The position numbers and the translations under genes were made by a program. 64,000 nt of DNA from Candidatus Saccharimonadota bacterium (GTDB lineage Bacteria; Patescibacteriota; Saccharimonadia; Saccharimonadales; UBA4665): assembly GCA_029288365.1 (NCBI GenBank), contig JARIHI010000005.1, positions 1 to 64,000 of the forward strand. The letters run 5' to 3'. Under the pieces are notes generated by a model, which saw only the letters and a list, made by a program, of their open reading frames with translations, did not search any database and had not been told where the DNA came from. The first letter of the stretch is position 1. Every line of letters begins with the position of its first letter. Below are positions 1-8,454 of this stretch, piece after piece.

Positions 1-1563
1 TATCACACTGACAGCTTGCTTCTGATTTATAACGTATTTGTGCAGTTCGTCCTCGAGATGCAGAAGCGTGCCGCTTTCCTCTTCCGAGGCATGCTGCAGC
101 TTGACACCGACGGAAGATTCGACGCTGCTTTGGACCGTTTCGGCAGTCACATAACCGTCTTTGGCTGCTATCGCGGCGGCCTTCAAGATGGCTAAGGCTG
201 CTCCGGGCATGGACTGGTTGTCTACATATCTGCCTCCGAGCTTGTAGGCTTCTTTCAGGGCCTGGTAATTATAAAGTACCTTCTTCTGATATTCGATAGA
301 CATGATCTTGTCGCGCAAAACGGCCATAGTTTCCTCTTCGGTTGCCGGGCGGACCTGGATAGGCTGGAATTTGCTGGCCAGACTGGCGCTGTTAGAGCCT
401 ATACCCTGCCATTCTTTGGGCGTCAGGGCAAAGATGAGCCGGACTGAACCCGACTCTAGCACCGGTATCAGGATATTGCTGAGGTCGACGCTGGCCGTTC
501 CCTGCCCGAAGAAAACCTGCGCGTCGTCAAAGAATAATATTATGTTCCTAGCCCTTCTAGCTTCTTCCAGTATCTGCAGGACCAGTCTCTCCAGCTCGCC
601 CGGTCCTTTGGCGTGCGCTATCAAAGTAGGCGCGTCCAGCGCGACTACCTGATTATGGCGGATATTCTGCGGAAGCGAGCCGCCTTCGAGTATACGGTCG
701 GCAAAGGCGTAGACGCAGGTAGTCTTACCGACTCCTATATCACCGACCAAAGTTATGGAGCGAGTACCGTTGCTGATCGAGGCTATCATCTGGTCGACTA
801 CCTGGTCATGCATGACGATATCACTAAAGAATCCGCTGTATTGTATGGCTTCGGATACGTTCTGGCCCAGATAGCGGAGTATGGGGGTATAGCCGTAAGC
901 CCAATCCCGGGCCCAGCCGCCGAAGTATTTTTTCTTTTTTGCCAGCTTGTGCTTCTCTATGACATCCTGCAGCCAGAGTATGCCGGACTCCAGATCCTTC
1001 AGCTCTATCTTCAGGTTGCGCAGTATGTTTTCGATCTCGGGAATGGTCCTGAGAAGCGCGATGATAACTACCGGTGCGCTGTAGCCCGCACTGCCGTAAG
1101 CTTTTCGCAGTTGGGCGGATTGTTCCCAGACCGTTCCGGCCGATCCGGGCTCGCGGCTCAATAATTCTTCGAAGGCGGAAGGAGGAACCATATACCGGTT
1201 CTGAAAGAACCACCGCGCGGGCGTATTCTGCGCGGCGGCCCAGACATCGTAAGCCGAGGGGTTCTCCGACCGCAGATTCGCCAGAATACCAGAGTCCAAG
1301 AGCCCGCCGATGCTTCTGTCGTCTGTCTTTTCGTCCAGATTTTTCAGATCGCCGGCTTCCCAGATTTTAATCATAAGCACGAAAATTGCCGGAGCGAACA
1401 AAAGGAAGCCCAGGCTGTTATGAAGAATCAATAGCGCCAGACCGGCCAGAAAAAATACCGTTCCTGCCAGCGCCAACGGAAGTGAAACTTTTTTGGGCCG
1501 GACTTTCGCATAAAATCTGGCTTTCTGCGCCCGAGCACCGTTCAAGTTAAGCAAAGTATCCAT
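1..1563 (-). CDS. Membrane-anchored ClpC/ClpB-like AAA+ ATPase, C-terminus beyond window
   Basis: The frame is open from an ATG at 1563 to the window edge (521 codons), so the C-terminal part is missing. Residues about 27-65 form two hydrophobic segments, absent from soluble ClpC, so the protein probably sits on the membrane with both AAA modules inside. A first AAA module follows: Walker A GDIGVGKTT near 274-282 and Walker B-like ILFFDDAQ near 342-349, where the usual DE is DD. The last visible residues (LHKYVINQKQAV) match the start of a second AAA module. Family role: ATP-driven unfolding of proteins, with or without ClpP. The ATG lies next to the stop of the membrane gene at 1564-1932, so the two are one operon. 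Family assignment is firm; substrate is unknown. Confidence 0.85.
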   Translation of the reverse strand, partial: MDTLLNLNGARAQKARFYAKVRPKKVSLPLALAGTVFFLAGLALLILHNSLGFLLFAPAIFVLMIKIWEAGDLKNLDEKTDDRSIGGLLDSGILANLRSENPSAYDVWAAAQNTPARWFFQNRYMVPPSAFEELLSREPGSAGTVWEQSAQLRKAYGSAGYSAPVVIIALLRTIPEIENILRNLKIELKDLESGILWLQDVIEKHKLAKKKKYFGGWARDWAYGYTPILRYLGQNVSEAIQYSGFFSDIVMHDQVVDQMIASISNGTRSITLVGDIGVGKTTCVYAFADRILEGGSLPQNIRHNQVVALDAPTLIAHAKGPGELERLVLQILEEARRARNIILFFDDAQVFFGQGTASVDLSNILIPVLESGSVRLIFALTPKEWQGIGSNSASLASKFQPIQVRPATEEETMAVLRDKIMSIEYQKKVLYNYQALKEAYKLGGRYVDNQSMPGAALAILKAAAIAAKDGYVTAETVQSSVESSVGVKLQHASEEESGTLLHLEDELHKYVINQKQAVSVI

Positions 1564-1932
1564 TTACCACAGCTCCACGCCGATTACGGACATAGCCGGC
1601 AAGACTAGTATCATAAAAGGCACGAATGGCCACACGACGACAAAAAGCGCGCCTATAACTACCACTAATACCGTGAACATAAGAGCGGCTACCAGCATGA
1701 AGATCCGGATGACCGCGCCGATGAAACGCGAGATGAGATTATCTATCGCCGACTGAAAAAAATTATGGAAGGTCGAGACGGTCTGAATCTGCTTCCAAGG
1801 CGAAAACAAGGTACGTGCCAGAACGTTTACGGAAAACGTTTCTTTGATATCTTTCAGCCTGTCAGCAATACCCCGAAACAACCATGCCCAGCCTGAACCG
1901 TACCACCAGCCTAGGAGCGATACTAAAAACAT
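1564..1932 (-). CDS. Small integral membrane protein upstream of clpC-like gene
   Basis: This 122-residue protein has an aromatic N-terminus (LLGWWYGSGWAWLF), an amphipathic middle (residues 25-75) and a strongly hydrophobic stretch from about 78 to 118, likely two membrane spans. Its stop abuts the ATG of the membrane ClpC-like ATPase, so the two are translated together and may act as one complex. I do not recognise a named family. The start is supported by a TACAAT -10 box at 1940-1945 that ends 7 nt before the ATG, which predicts a leaderless transcript with no Shine-Dalgarno site. Confidence 0.75.
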   Translation of the reverse strand: MFLVSLLGWWYGSGWAWLFRGIADRLKDIKETFSVNVLARTLFSPWKQIQTVSTFHNFFQSAIDNLISRFIGAVIRIFMLVAALMFTVLVVVIGALFVVVWPFVPFMILVLPAMSVIGVELW

Positions 1933-1939
1933 AACAGTT

Positions 1940-1945
1940 ATTGTA
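1940..1945 (-). promoter_or_regulatory. -10 box for the membrane protein / clpC-like operon
   Basis: TACAAT on the minus strand, 7 nt upstream of the ATG at 1932. The -35 region (TGTTAT) is weak. Transcription would start at or next to the A of the ATG. Confidence 0.5.
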
Positions 1946-1972
1946 ACAATAGCGCTGGTTTTATAACAGGCG

Positions 1973-2049
1973 TGGTCGGAGTGGGCGGATTTGAACCGCC
2001 GACCTCACCGTCCCGAACGGTGCGCGCTACCGAGCTGCGCCACACTCCG
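1973..2049 (-). tRNA. tRNA-Pro(CGG)
   Basis: A full cloverleaf can be read on minus: 7-bp acceptor CGGAGTG/CACTCCG, D arm GCGC..GCGC, anticodon stem ACCGT/ACGGT with loop TTCGGGA (anticodon CGG), T arm GGCGG TTCAAAT CCGCC, discriminator A and an encoded CCA. It is followed about 75 bp away by a second proline tRNA. Confidence 0.95.
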
Positions 2050-2100
2050 ATGAATTTAATCTTAACAGAAAATAGCCGGATGAACCGCCGCTGTTCAAAT

Positions 2101-2124
2101 TAAAAAAGCCCGTTGAGGGCTTTT
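2101..2124 (-). terminator. Intrinsic terminator after tRNA-Pro(TGG)
   Basis: On minus, AAAAGCCC and GGGCTTTT arms enclose a 5-nt loop and end in a T run. It starts 2 nt after the CCA of the tRNA-Pro(TGG) gene. Confidence 0.8.
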
Positions 2125-2125
2125 A

Positions 2126-2202
2126 TGGTCGGGGATGCCGGACTCGAACCGGCGACCTCGCGCTCCCAAAGCGCGCGCGCTAGCCAACTGCGCCAATCCC
2201 CG
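2126..2202 (-). tRNA. tRNA-Pro(TGG)
   Basis: Read on minus: acceptor CGGGGAT/ATCCCCG, anticodon arm CGCGC TTTGGGA GCGCG (anticodon TGG), T arm GCCGG TTCGAGT CCGGC, discriminator A, encoded CCA. Together with the neighbouring CGG gene it covers most proline codons. Confidence 0.95.
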
Positions 2203-2284
2203 TAACATTCGCTCTTTTCCCTTCGGTTTGCAGCAGAACGACACGTATTATAACAGATTAGCGCAGTAAAATACTAGCGTAGAA

Positions 2285-2746
2285 TTAGTGTGACTCGCCA
2301 ACGTTATCGGTGTTGAAATTCACACCTATTGTATATTTATCCCACTTGGCAAGTTGATCTTTCTTCAGATCTTTGGCCTTAACAACCCAACTTTTCACAG
2401 CCGATTCTTTAATTTCCACTTTTTGACCCTGTAGCAACTGTGGCGAGTCGGCTTCTTGCGTTAAGTTAGTTTCTGCATAGATAATCTGACTTTTCGATAA
2501 CTTCACTTTGTTCTTAAGGCCATACGTCTGAATAGCCTTGCGCGCAACCTTGCTGTAAGAATCGCTTGGCTGGGCAACGTAAGAATATGATACCTCTTTT
2601 TGTCCTTCAGTTTTCTTTTGATTTTTTGTACTAGATGCTGCGGCATGAGCTGTAGCGACAGACTGCGTTGTGGCAGCAATAACAACCGCTACCACAATCC
2701 CAAAAATGACGGCCAATGGCAATACAGTAAAAGTTTTTATATTCAT
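2285..2746 (-). CDS. Exported LysM-like protein
   Basis: This 153-residue protein begins with a basic n-region and a long hydrophobic stretch (residues 8-26), then TAHAA, a plausible signal peptidase site. A low-complexity Lys/Gln/Ser linker (38-52) leads to a segment (about 53-113) that loosely follows the LysM pattern: a Y-x-V start, helix-rich middle, and LLQGQKVEI at the end where LysM has VGQxLxIP. LysM domains bind N-acetylglucosamine polymers such as peptidoglycan. The start is set by a strong Shine-Dalgarno AAGGAGGG ahead of the ATG. It appears monocistronic. The LysM call is tentative; export is well supported. Confidence 0.7.
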   Translation of the reverse strand: MNIKTFTVLPLAVIFGIVVAVVIAATTQSVATAHAAASSTKNQKKTEGQKEVSYSYVAQPSDSYSKVARKAIQTYGLKNKVKLSKSQIIYAETNLTQEADSPQLLQGQKVEIKESAVKSWVVKAKDLKKDQLAKWDKYTIGVNFNTDNVGESH

Positions 2747-2814
2747 GTAATAAAACCCTCCTTAGCCCACCACTTTTTAATGTTCCCATTTAGTATAGCA
2801 AACGCTTATGGTAT

Positions 2815-3606
2815 TTAGGCAATAATTTTTCGTATATATTCTACATCTGTAGCCAAGCCAGCTTGTGGATTGATTTGCACTAGTAACGCATTAAACTGTG
2901 TACGTCCGACAGTCTCGACTACATTGCGAGTCTGTACCTCATCCCGCCATCGGGGTATTACTGAGTCAAACGTTACTCCCAAAGAAGAGTCAAGTGCGCC
3001 ACACATTCCTACGTCAGTCATATGGGCAGTACCTTTAGGCAGTACAGTAGCATCGGCTGTTGGCACGTGCCAATGATCGCCAATTACTACGCTGACTCGT
3101 CCATCCAAGTAGTACCCAATGATCACTTTTTCGCTACTATAGTCGCCGTGAAAATTTACTATGGTGGCTATACGCTCTGTACTTTGAGTTTCGGCTAAGA
3201 TTTTATCAATAGTGTTCAGTGGATTATCTATAGCTACTTCCCGGCCCACTGTTCCGCCAAGTAATGACACAACCAATATCTTACCTTGCGGCGTATCCGC
3301 ATATTTCCAGCCGCGTCCTGGGCAATCTTTCATATTTGCTGGCCCAATAACTGGTTGGCTATCGTCTTCCAGCAAGGTATTAAGTTCAGGCTTAATAGGA
3401 GTATGATTACCACCCGTAAAAAAATCTACGCCAGCTTTTTGTAGTCGTTCCATATCTGCAGGCACCATACCCTTGCCCTCGGAAACGTTTTCGGCCTGGG
3501 CTACTACAAAATCTATCTGCTTTTCCCGACGTAGCCCAGGTAAAAGCTGCTCAATTACAGCTATACCCATCTCTGCCATTACATCACCGACGTATAGAAT
3601 ATTCAT
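2815..3606 (-). CDS. ymdB: YmdB-family metallophosphoesterase
   Basis: The 263 residues cover the whole YmdB fold. The metal-binding pattern is visible in order: GDVMAEMG at the N-terminus, AENVSEGKG near 38-46, GGNHT near 65-69, VNFHGDYSSEK near 149-159, and GDHWHVPTADATVLPKGTA with a closing DVGMCG. Family knowledge: a dinuclear-metal 2',3'-cyclic nucleotide phosphodiesterase that in Bacillus affects RNase Y-linked regulation. The motif usually written FHAE reads FHGD here, a change close to the metal site. It overlaps the upstream hydrolase by 1 nt (TAATG), and rny is two genes upstream on the same strand, the same association seen in Firmicutes. Confidence 0.9.
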   Translation of the reverse strand: MNILYVGDVMAEMGIAVIEQLLPGLRREKQIDFVVAQAENVSEGKGMVPADMERLQKAGVDFFTGGNHTPIKPELNTLLEDDSQPVIGPANMKDCPGRGWKYADTPQGKILVVSLLGGTVGREVAIDNPLNTIDKILAETQSTERIATIVNFHGDYSSEKVIIGYYLDGRVSVVIGDHWHVPTADATVLPKGTAHMTDVGMCGALDSSLGVTFDSVIPRWRDEVQTRNVVETVGRTQFNALLVQINPQAGLATDVEYIRKIIA

Positions 3607-4154
3607 TAGTTGTCGCGTTTTTCAATAATTTCTAATAATGTGGGGAAAGCTGTAAACCCTGTGTCAGTATTAAGATGACCACCCCCATCAATGACGATAG
3701 GTTTAACCTCTAGACTACTTGCCACATACTTTAACGCCTCTTGAGCCACATACGGATCGTCATTACCATATACCACACTTGACCACTGTAGATTTTTGGC
3801 AACTTTAGAAAAGTCTATATGTTTTTCTTGCAAAAAGTATTCATTTAATTCTGCGCCATAGGCTTCGGCGAATCCAGCAACCGATACTAAGCCTGCCACT
3901 GCTGTATCTTCTATAAGATCCAACGCAGTCGTAACGCCGAGAGAATGACCAACTATGATCAAGTCTTGTGTGTTGATGTCTGCTATTTCCTTCTGGATGA
4001 CTTCTATCCATGTATTTCTATCGGGGTGATCAGCATTTGGTAATTCGGGCATCAAAACCCTATAACCTTTTGCTTGCAGCTGGTCATGAAGCCACTGCTG
4101 CCAATGAATGCCCGCGTGGCCACCGATTCCATGGATAATGAGAACTGTCTTCAT
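3606..4154 (-). CDS. RBBP9/YdeN-type serine hydrolase
   Basis: This is a compact alpha/beta hydrolase of 182 residues, the usual size for the RBBP9/YdeN family. It opens with VLIIHGIGG (oxyanion strand), has the nucleophile elbow GHSLG near 68-72, the acidic residue in YGNDDPYV near 129-136, and the histidine in GGGHLN near 157-162, so the triad is complete. Substrate is unknown; the family contains small esterases. It sits between rny (2 nt upstream) and ymdB (1 nt overlap), so all three are one operon. Confidence 0.85.
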   Translation of the reverse strand: MKTVLIIHGIGGHAGIHWQQWLHDQLQAKGYRVLMPELPNADHPDRNTWIEVIQKEIADINTQDLIIVGHSLGVTTALDLIEDTAVAGLVSVAGFAEAYGAELNEYFLQEKHIDFSKVAKNLQWSSVVYGNDDPYVAQEALKYVASSLEVKPIVIDGGGHLNTDTGFTAFPTLLEIIEKRDN

Positions 4155-4156
4155 AG

Positions 4157-5671
4157 CTACTTGGCGAACTCTACGGCACGGGTTTCGCGAATGACGTTTA
4201 CCTTGATAGTACCTGGATATTGCATGCTTGATTCAATTTTGGTAGCAATGTCTCGAGCCAACTTAATGGCGTTAAGGTCGTCGATCTGCTGTGGTTTTAC
4301 GAATACACGTACTTCACGGCCAGCGCTAATAGCATATGACTTTTCAATGCCCTTGAAACTATTAGCTACGTTCTCAAGGTCTTTCATGCGTTCAACAAAG
4401 TTTTCGGCACTGATATTGCGTGCGCCAGGGCGGGCAGCGCTAATGGCATCAACTACACGCACAATGAGCGATACGGTAGTAGTTGCTTCAACGTCGTCAT
4501 GATGCTGTTCGGCAGCAACAGCTACTTCTTCGGGTGCACCATACTTGCGTAGCATTTCACCAGAAATATGGTGGTGCTTGCCTTCCATTTTGTGTGTCAA
4601 GGCTTTGCCAAGGTCATGTACAAGCGCTGCGTATTTGGCAGTTTTCACATCTGCACCCAACTCTTCAGCAATGATGCCGGCAATATGTGCCATCTCAGTG
4701 CTGTGCTTGAGTACATTCTGGCCATAGCTTGTGCGGTACTTGAGCTCACCAAGCAGATGTAAAACTTCTTTCGGAATACCAAGAACCCCGACTTCACGGG
4801 CCGCGTCTTCTCCGGCTCGTACTACTTCTTTTTCGACATTCTTTTGAGCTTTGGCTACTACTTCTTCGATGCGACCCGGATGAATGCGCCCGTCTTTCAT
4901 GAGCATTTCAATAGTCTGGCGAGCAACTTCGCGGCGTACTGGGTCAAAACTACTAAGTACTACATATCCAGGGGTATCATCCACCATAATATCCACGCCT
5001 GTCGCACGTTGAAGTGCCTGGATATTACGGCCTTCTTTGCCGATAATTCGGCCTTTCATCTCTTCGTCTTCAAGCTTCACACTGGTCACGGTACGTTCAG
5101 CCGTTACTTCACTAGCCATACGCTCCATGGCCGATACAAGCACCTCCGTGGCTTTTTCTTCGGCATTTTCTTTTGCTTCGTTTTGTAACTTAGCCACTAA
5201 ACCAACGAGGTCATTCTTGATATCTCGCTCGGTCATTTGCATTAACTTTTCTGTTGCGTCTGCCTTTGAGAGTTTTGCGACTTTTTCTAATTTTTCTTGC
5301 TGCTTGGCACGAATCTCACGAATTTCATCCTTGAGGCTTTCCACTTCAGCTTCAGCCTTGCGTAATTTTTCGGTTCGCTTGTCTATATCATCAAGTTTTT
5401 TATCCAAAGATTCCTCGCGCTGGATTAAACGACTTTCGATATCTTTAAATTCTCGGCGGCGAACTTGCTCGTCTTTGCGTGCTTCCTCGGCGATTTTTAC
5501 CGCGTCTTCTCGAGCGGCAGTGGTAATTTTGGTTGCTTCACGCTTGGCTTTATCAAGCTCTTTTTTAGCCTCGTCTGCCGCTGAACCGATTTTTTGTTTT
5601 GTAACGTAATTATTGGCACCATAGCCAACACCTGCACCGACCAAAGCCAGTACAATGGCAATTATTTCCAT
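4157..5671 (-). CDS. rny: Ribonuclease Y
   Basis: This is a full-length RNase Y of 504 residues from the ATG at 5671. That ATG follows AAAGGA and gives the standard N-terminal membrane anchor (EIIAIVLALVGAG). A longer in-frame start 16 codons upstream lacks such a context. Order: anchor, long charged coiled coil (about 25-190), KH domain with IIGKEGRNIQ, then HD domain with HDLGKAL and HHDDVE metal ligands. Role: endoribonuclease that starts mRNA decay at the inner membrane. It heads the operon rny-hydrolase-ymdB. Confidence 0.95.
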   Translation of the reverse strand: MEIIAIVLALVGAGVGYGANNYVTKQKIGSAADEAKKELDKAKREATKITTAAREDAVKIAEEARKDEQVRRREFKDIESRLIQREESLDKKLDDIDKRTEKLRKAEAEVESLKDEIREIRAKQQEKLEKVAKLSKADATEKLMQMTERDIKNDLVGLVAKLQNEAKENAEEKATEVLVSAMERMASEVTAERTVTSVKLEDEEMKGRIIGKEGRNIQALQRATGVDIMVDDTPGYVVLSSFDPVRREVARQTIEMLMKDGRIHPGRIEEVVAKAQKNVEKEVVRAGEDAAREVGVLGIPKEVLHLLGELKYRTSYGQNVLKHSTEMAHIAGIIAEELGADVKTAKYAALVHDLGKALTHKMEGKHHHISGEMLRKYGAPEEVAVAAEQHHDDVEATTTVSLIVRVVDAISAARPGARNISAENFVERMKDLENVANSFKGIEKSYAISAGREVRVFVKPQQIDDLNAIKLARDIATKIESSMQYPGTIKVNVIRETRAVEFAK

Positions 5672-5853
5672 GTTTTTCCTTTCTACCGAACAAGCCAAGT
5701 GCCAAACACTCGCTATCACTTCACTAGTTTGGCAAAATCAGCTTGAAAATCGAATTGATGTTATAAATTCCGAAAATTTGGATTTGCTCCCAAAATCTGC
5801 AATTCCTAAAAATTACTATATGCCGAATATACATTTTTAGCAATTGTAAAAAT

Positions 5854-6246
5854 CTACTTTTTCTGCGGAGTAGTATGTACAGGAGAGCCGTAATCAAGCT
5901 GTATAATTTTTTCATTATCTCCCTGCTGTAATCTACGTACTCCTTCTGCTCGCCAATTATTACCTGCCGCACTCACAATGGGCACCTGCACGCTATACGC
6001 CAAAGCCTGGGCCACACTAGCGCCAATACGCAAACCCGTAAAGCTACCTGGTCCCTTATACATCACTATGCTCTGTATATCTGCCGTTCCTAATGATTGC
6101 TGTTCTAATAATTGTTTTATTTTAAGATGAATAGTCTCAGCCAGTTGCTTGTGCGCTTGCCACGTTTCATAACCAAGCTGTTCCTCGTCATTGTATAGTC
6201 CTATTTCGCTTTCGGGTTTGTCGGTGCGGATAGTAAGTATGAGCAT
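5854..6246 (-). CDS. tsaB: Short TsaB, t6A threonylcarbamoyl complex subunit
   Basis: The family hallmark GPGSFTGLRIG is near residues 64-74, preceded by the usual LGTADIQSIVM strand. TsaB scaffolds TsaD and TsaE for t6A formation at position 37 of ANN-decoding tRNAs. The protein is only 130 residues against about 220-230 in most bacteria: the N-terminal ASKHA half is kept and the second half is gone. No frameshifted continuation is obvious in the 5720-5853 gap. It follows tsaE by 28 bp. A TACTAT box at 6254-6259 ends 7 nt before the ATG, with TTGCGC 18 nt further up, so it may also have its own leaderless promoter. Confidence 0.85.
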   Translation of the reverse strand: MLILTIRTDKPESEIGLYNDEEQLGYETWQAHKQLAETIHLKIKQLLEQQSLGTADIQSIVMYKGPGSFTGLRIGASVAQALAYSVQVPIVSAAGNNWRAEGVRRLQQGDNEKIIQLDYGSPVHTTPQKK

Positions 6247-6274
6247 ATGGTAGATAGTAGTTGGTTTACAAGGG

Positions 6275-6733
6275 TTAGCGCAAGCCCTCTAGGAGATAAG
6301 CGGAAGTATCAGGGCAGGTAATATGTAAATTCCGTGTCTGTTCGCCTGTTGCAGTAATCTGAATACGTATGTGCTTCTCTGGCAATACGTATTGCACTAT
6401 ATCTGCCCATTCTATTACTATTATGGCTGCCTGATCTTTTGTTACTTCTGCCAATTCATCAGCAATGATCCCTGCGTCATCCAGACGGTAAAAGTCAAAA
6501 TGATACACACGCAGTCGACCCTTGCTGTACTCCCGGCTAATAGTGAATGTCGGGCTTGCCACAACTTCGTTGCTTCCTAAGCCTGCCACGAGTCCCCTTG
6601 TAAATGTGGTTTTACCGCCACCTAAATCGCTAGTAAGTTCAATCACTTCACCGCCTTTAAGCTTACTTGCAAAGCTTCGGGCAAAAGCTTCGGTTTCTTC
6701 AGCACTTTTTGTGATTAGCTGTAAATCTTTCAT
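6275..6733 (-). CDS. tsaE: TsaE, ATPase of t6A tRNA modification
   Basis: 152 residues from the ATG at 6733, the typical TsaE length. Walker A is SDLGGGKTTFTRG near 32-44 (usually DLGAGKTT), followed by SPTFTISREY and HFDFYRL, and the Walker B-like VIEWAD. TsaE powers the TsaB-TsaD complex that makes t6A in tRNA. An upstream in-frame start would add 51 residues but would run into the promoter of the divergent PRC-barrel gene, so I reject it. tsaE and tsaB are adjacent on the same strand; tsaD is not in the window. Confidence 0.92.
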   Translation of the reverse strand: MKDLQLITKSAEETEAFARSFASKLKGGEVIELTSDLGGGKTTFTRGLVAGLGSNEVVASPTFTISREYSKGRLRVYHFDFYRLDDAGIIADELAEVTKDQAAIIVIEWADIVQYVLPEKHIRIQITATGEQTRNLHITCPDTSAYLLEGLR

Positions 6734-6802
6734 AAGACTTATTCGATAATACGCCATAATAACAGGGAACGTAAAGCTTCGGGCAAAAATAAAAATACGG
6801 CG

Positions 6803-6808
6803 TATAAT
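6803..6808 (+). promoter_or_regulatory. -10 box of the PRC-barrel gene
   Basis: Perfect TATAAT ending 7 nt before the ATG at 6816, so the transcript should be leaderless. The -35 region is weak. Confidence 0.55.
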
Positions 6809-6815
6809 GGAGCTT

Positions 6816-7331
6816 ATGCTCCGTTTAAGTGGAACTCTCTTAAATCGACCTGTTCTGTCGCTGCGTACAGGAGGACTAGTAGCCACAACTACTAACCCTA
6901 TTATTAATCCTGATAACTTGAAGATTGAGGGATTTTACTGTTTTGGTGGCGACGATAAAGTAGCCAGAGTATTACTGTATCAAGATATTCGCGACATTAT
7001 TCCACAGGGATTTGTGGTGGACGACTACAATGTGTTAGCTGAAACGGAGGAACTGGTACGTTTGCAAAAAATTATGAGTATAGGCTTTGACCCTCTTGGC
7101 AAACAAGTAGTAACGGTACGTAAAGAAAAAGTGGGCAAGGTGAGTGATTACGCCACCGAAATGGAGACTATGTATATCCAAAAAATTTACGTTTCGCAGT
7201 CGCTACTCAAAAGTTTTACCGGCGGCAACCTTGGTATAGACCGTTCACAAATCCATGAAATTACCCCGAAGAAAATTATTGTACAAGATCTGATCAAGAC
7301 AGCGCCTGCAGTTACACCTGCGGGGGTTTAA
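6816..7331 (+). CDS. PRC-barrel domain protein
   Basis: 171 residues. Two tandem segments look like PRC barrels: LSLRTGGLVATTTNPIINPD near 17-36 and a second beta-rich block around 91-150 (FDPLGKQVVTVRKEKVGKVSDYA). PRC barrels occur in RimM and in photosynthetic reaction-centre H subunits and bind RNA or protein partners. The 16S-binding RimM N-domain is not visible, so this is not RimM. The first ATG at 6807 lies inside the -10 box, so ATG 6816 is preferred. It ends 4 nt inside the recX stop, tail to tail. Function unknown. Confidence 0.75.
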   Translation: MLRLSGTLLNRPVLSLRTGGLVATTTNPIINPDNLKIEGFYCFGGDDKVARVLLYQDIRDIIPQGFVVDDYNVLAETEELVRLQKIMSIGFDPLGKQVVTVRKEKVGKVSDYATEMETMYIQKIYVSQSLLKSFTGGNLGIDRSQIHEITPKKIIVQDLIKTAPAVTPAGV

Positions 7332-7942
7332 GCATCTTCATTAGCAATAGCTTCAAGAACTGTTTTAATATCGCCGTAGCTAAAGCCTTGACGACTTAGA
7401 TAGGCCATGAGCTTGGTTTTGTCTTGGTACTTCGTCTGTTTACGCTTGCGCATGATAAGCTCTTGTAATACACCTCGCTCATCGGTTTCATCTTCGGCAA
7501 GCGCCTGCTCAATGATTTCGTTATCTATGTGTTTCTGCTTAAGTTCAAGCTGTAAGCGACGCCTTGAAGTCGGGCGGAGCAGGCGACGGCTTTCTATCCA
7601 CGAATGAGCAAAAGCTTCATCATCAATCAGATTATTTATACTTAACTTGTTAAGTATCTTTTCTTGCACCGGAGGAGGGGAGTGCTTACGTGCCAGGTAC
7701 GTTTTAATTTCCCATTTGGACCGTGGGCGAATAGCTATATAACGTAAAACAAGTCCATAGAGCTTATCATCAGCAGATAATTCTTTATACTGGTCTAGTT
7801 CTCCTTTTGTTAGTTCTTGACCGACCCTGAGTTTTGCCTCCAATAATGCGGTATCGCTCAAAGAAAACGCATATTTTTCATCGACAAAAACCGAATACCG
7901 CCCCTTTAGCTTCTCCTGCTGTTTAATCGCCGTAACTTTCAT
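7328..7942 (-). CDS. recX: RecX regulatory protein
   Basis: 204 residues with the three-helix RecX repeats. The first is AIRPRSKWEIKTYLARK followed by NNLIDDEAFAHSWIESR (residues about 71-118), the second RRRLQLELKQKHIDNEIIEQAL, and the third in the C-terminal YLSRQGFSYGDIKTVLEAI. RecX modulates RecA filament growth in the cytoplasm. It lies two genes downstream of recA on the same strand, with a Nudix gene between, overlapping that gene by 4 nt. This supports a recA-nudix-recX operon. Confidence 0.9.
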   Translation of the reverse strand: MKVTAIKQQEKLKGRYSVFVDEKYAFSLSDTALLEAKLRVGQELTKGELDQYKELSADDKLYGLVLRYIAIRPRSKWEIKTYLARKHSPPPVQEKILNKLSINNLIDDEAFAHSWIESRRLLRPTSRRRLQLELKQKHIDNEIIEQALAEDETDERGVLQELIMRKRKQTKYQDKTKLMAYLSRQGFSYGDIKTVLEAIANEDA

Positions 7943-8451
7943 AAATAATAACGGGCAAAAACATCTTCAAGCCCGTCTGTTATAACTTCTGGATAATTTT
8001 TTATCATCTTGTGGACTTCACTAACGGTAAACCATTTGACCTCTGCTACTTCTTCGGGCTGCAGTAGAAATACTGTATCGTCGCTAACTTGAGCTTTATA
8101 GACTTTATTAAAACGGTTTGTCTGCTGATCACCATTGGTCTGATGAGAAATATAAGTACCTACTTCTTCAAGCTGAACATTACGTAATCCGATTTCTTCG
8201 TCCAGCTCCCTATATGCAGCCTGCTCGTACGTTTCCCCTTCATCCACATGTCCGGCAGCGGAGTTATCCCAACAATTCGGGTACGCTACTACTTTATTAT
8301 TGCGGAACTGCAATAATACCCGCCCTTGATTATCTTCTACCATGATTCTGGCAATGCGATGATACAGGCCTTTTTCTCTTGCCTCATCAATAGAGGCTCC
8401 TCCGATGGGCCTATCTTGTTCATCGACAATCTGAATTGGGGGATAAGGCAA
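7939..8451 (-). CDS. Nudix hydrolase, IPP-isomerase-like subgroup
   Basis: 170 residues with one complete Nudix box, GHVDEGETYEQAAYRELDEEIG, at about residues 67-88 (all catalytic Glu and Gly present). The surrounding pattern (VDEQDRPIG near the N-terminus, LQFRNNKVVAYPNCWDNSAAG before the box) resembles the IPP isomerase/YfcD group rather than MutT. Likely hydrolyses a nucleoside diphosphate-linked substrate; the substrate cannot be told from sequence. It lies 4 bp after recA and overlaps recX by 4 nt, so it is translated with both. Confidence 0.85.
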   Translation of the reverse strand: MPYPPIQIVDEQDRPIGGASIDEAREKGLYHRIARIMVEDNQGRVLLQFRNNKVVAYPNCWDNSAAGHVDEGETYEQAAYRELDEEIGLRNVQLEEVGTYISHQTNGDQQTNRFNKVYKAQVSDDTVFLLQPEEVAEVKWFTVSEVHKMIKNYPEVITDGLEDVFARYYL

Positions 8452-8454
8452 ACT

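Noticed and set aside
302-1164. Plus-strand open frames over the clpC-like gene
   Set aside because: They lie opposite a strong AAA+ coding frame with readable Walker motifs and show no family pattern.
5672-5719. Longer RNase Y N-terminus
   Set aside because: The extra 16 residues lack a ribosome site and would place a non-family tail before the membrane anchor.
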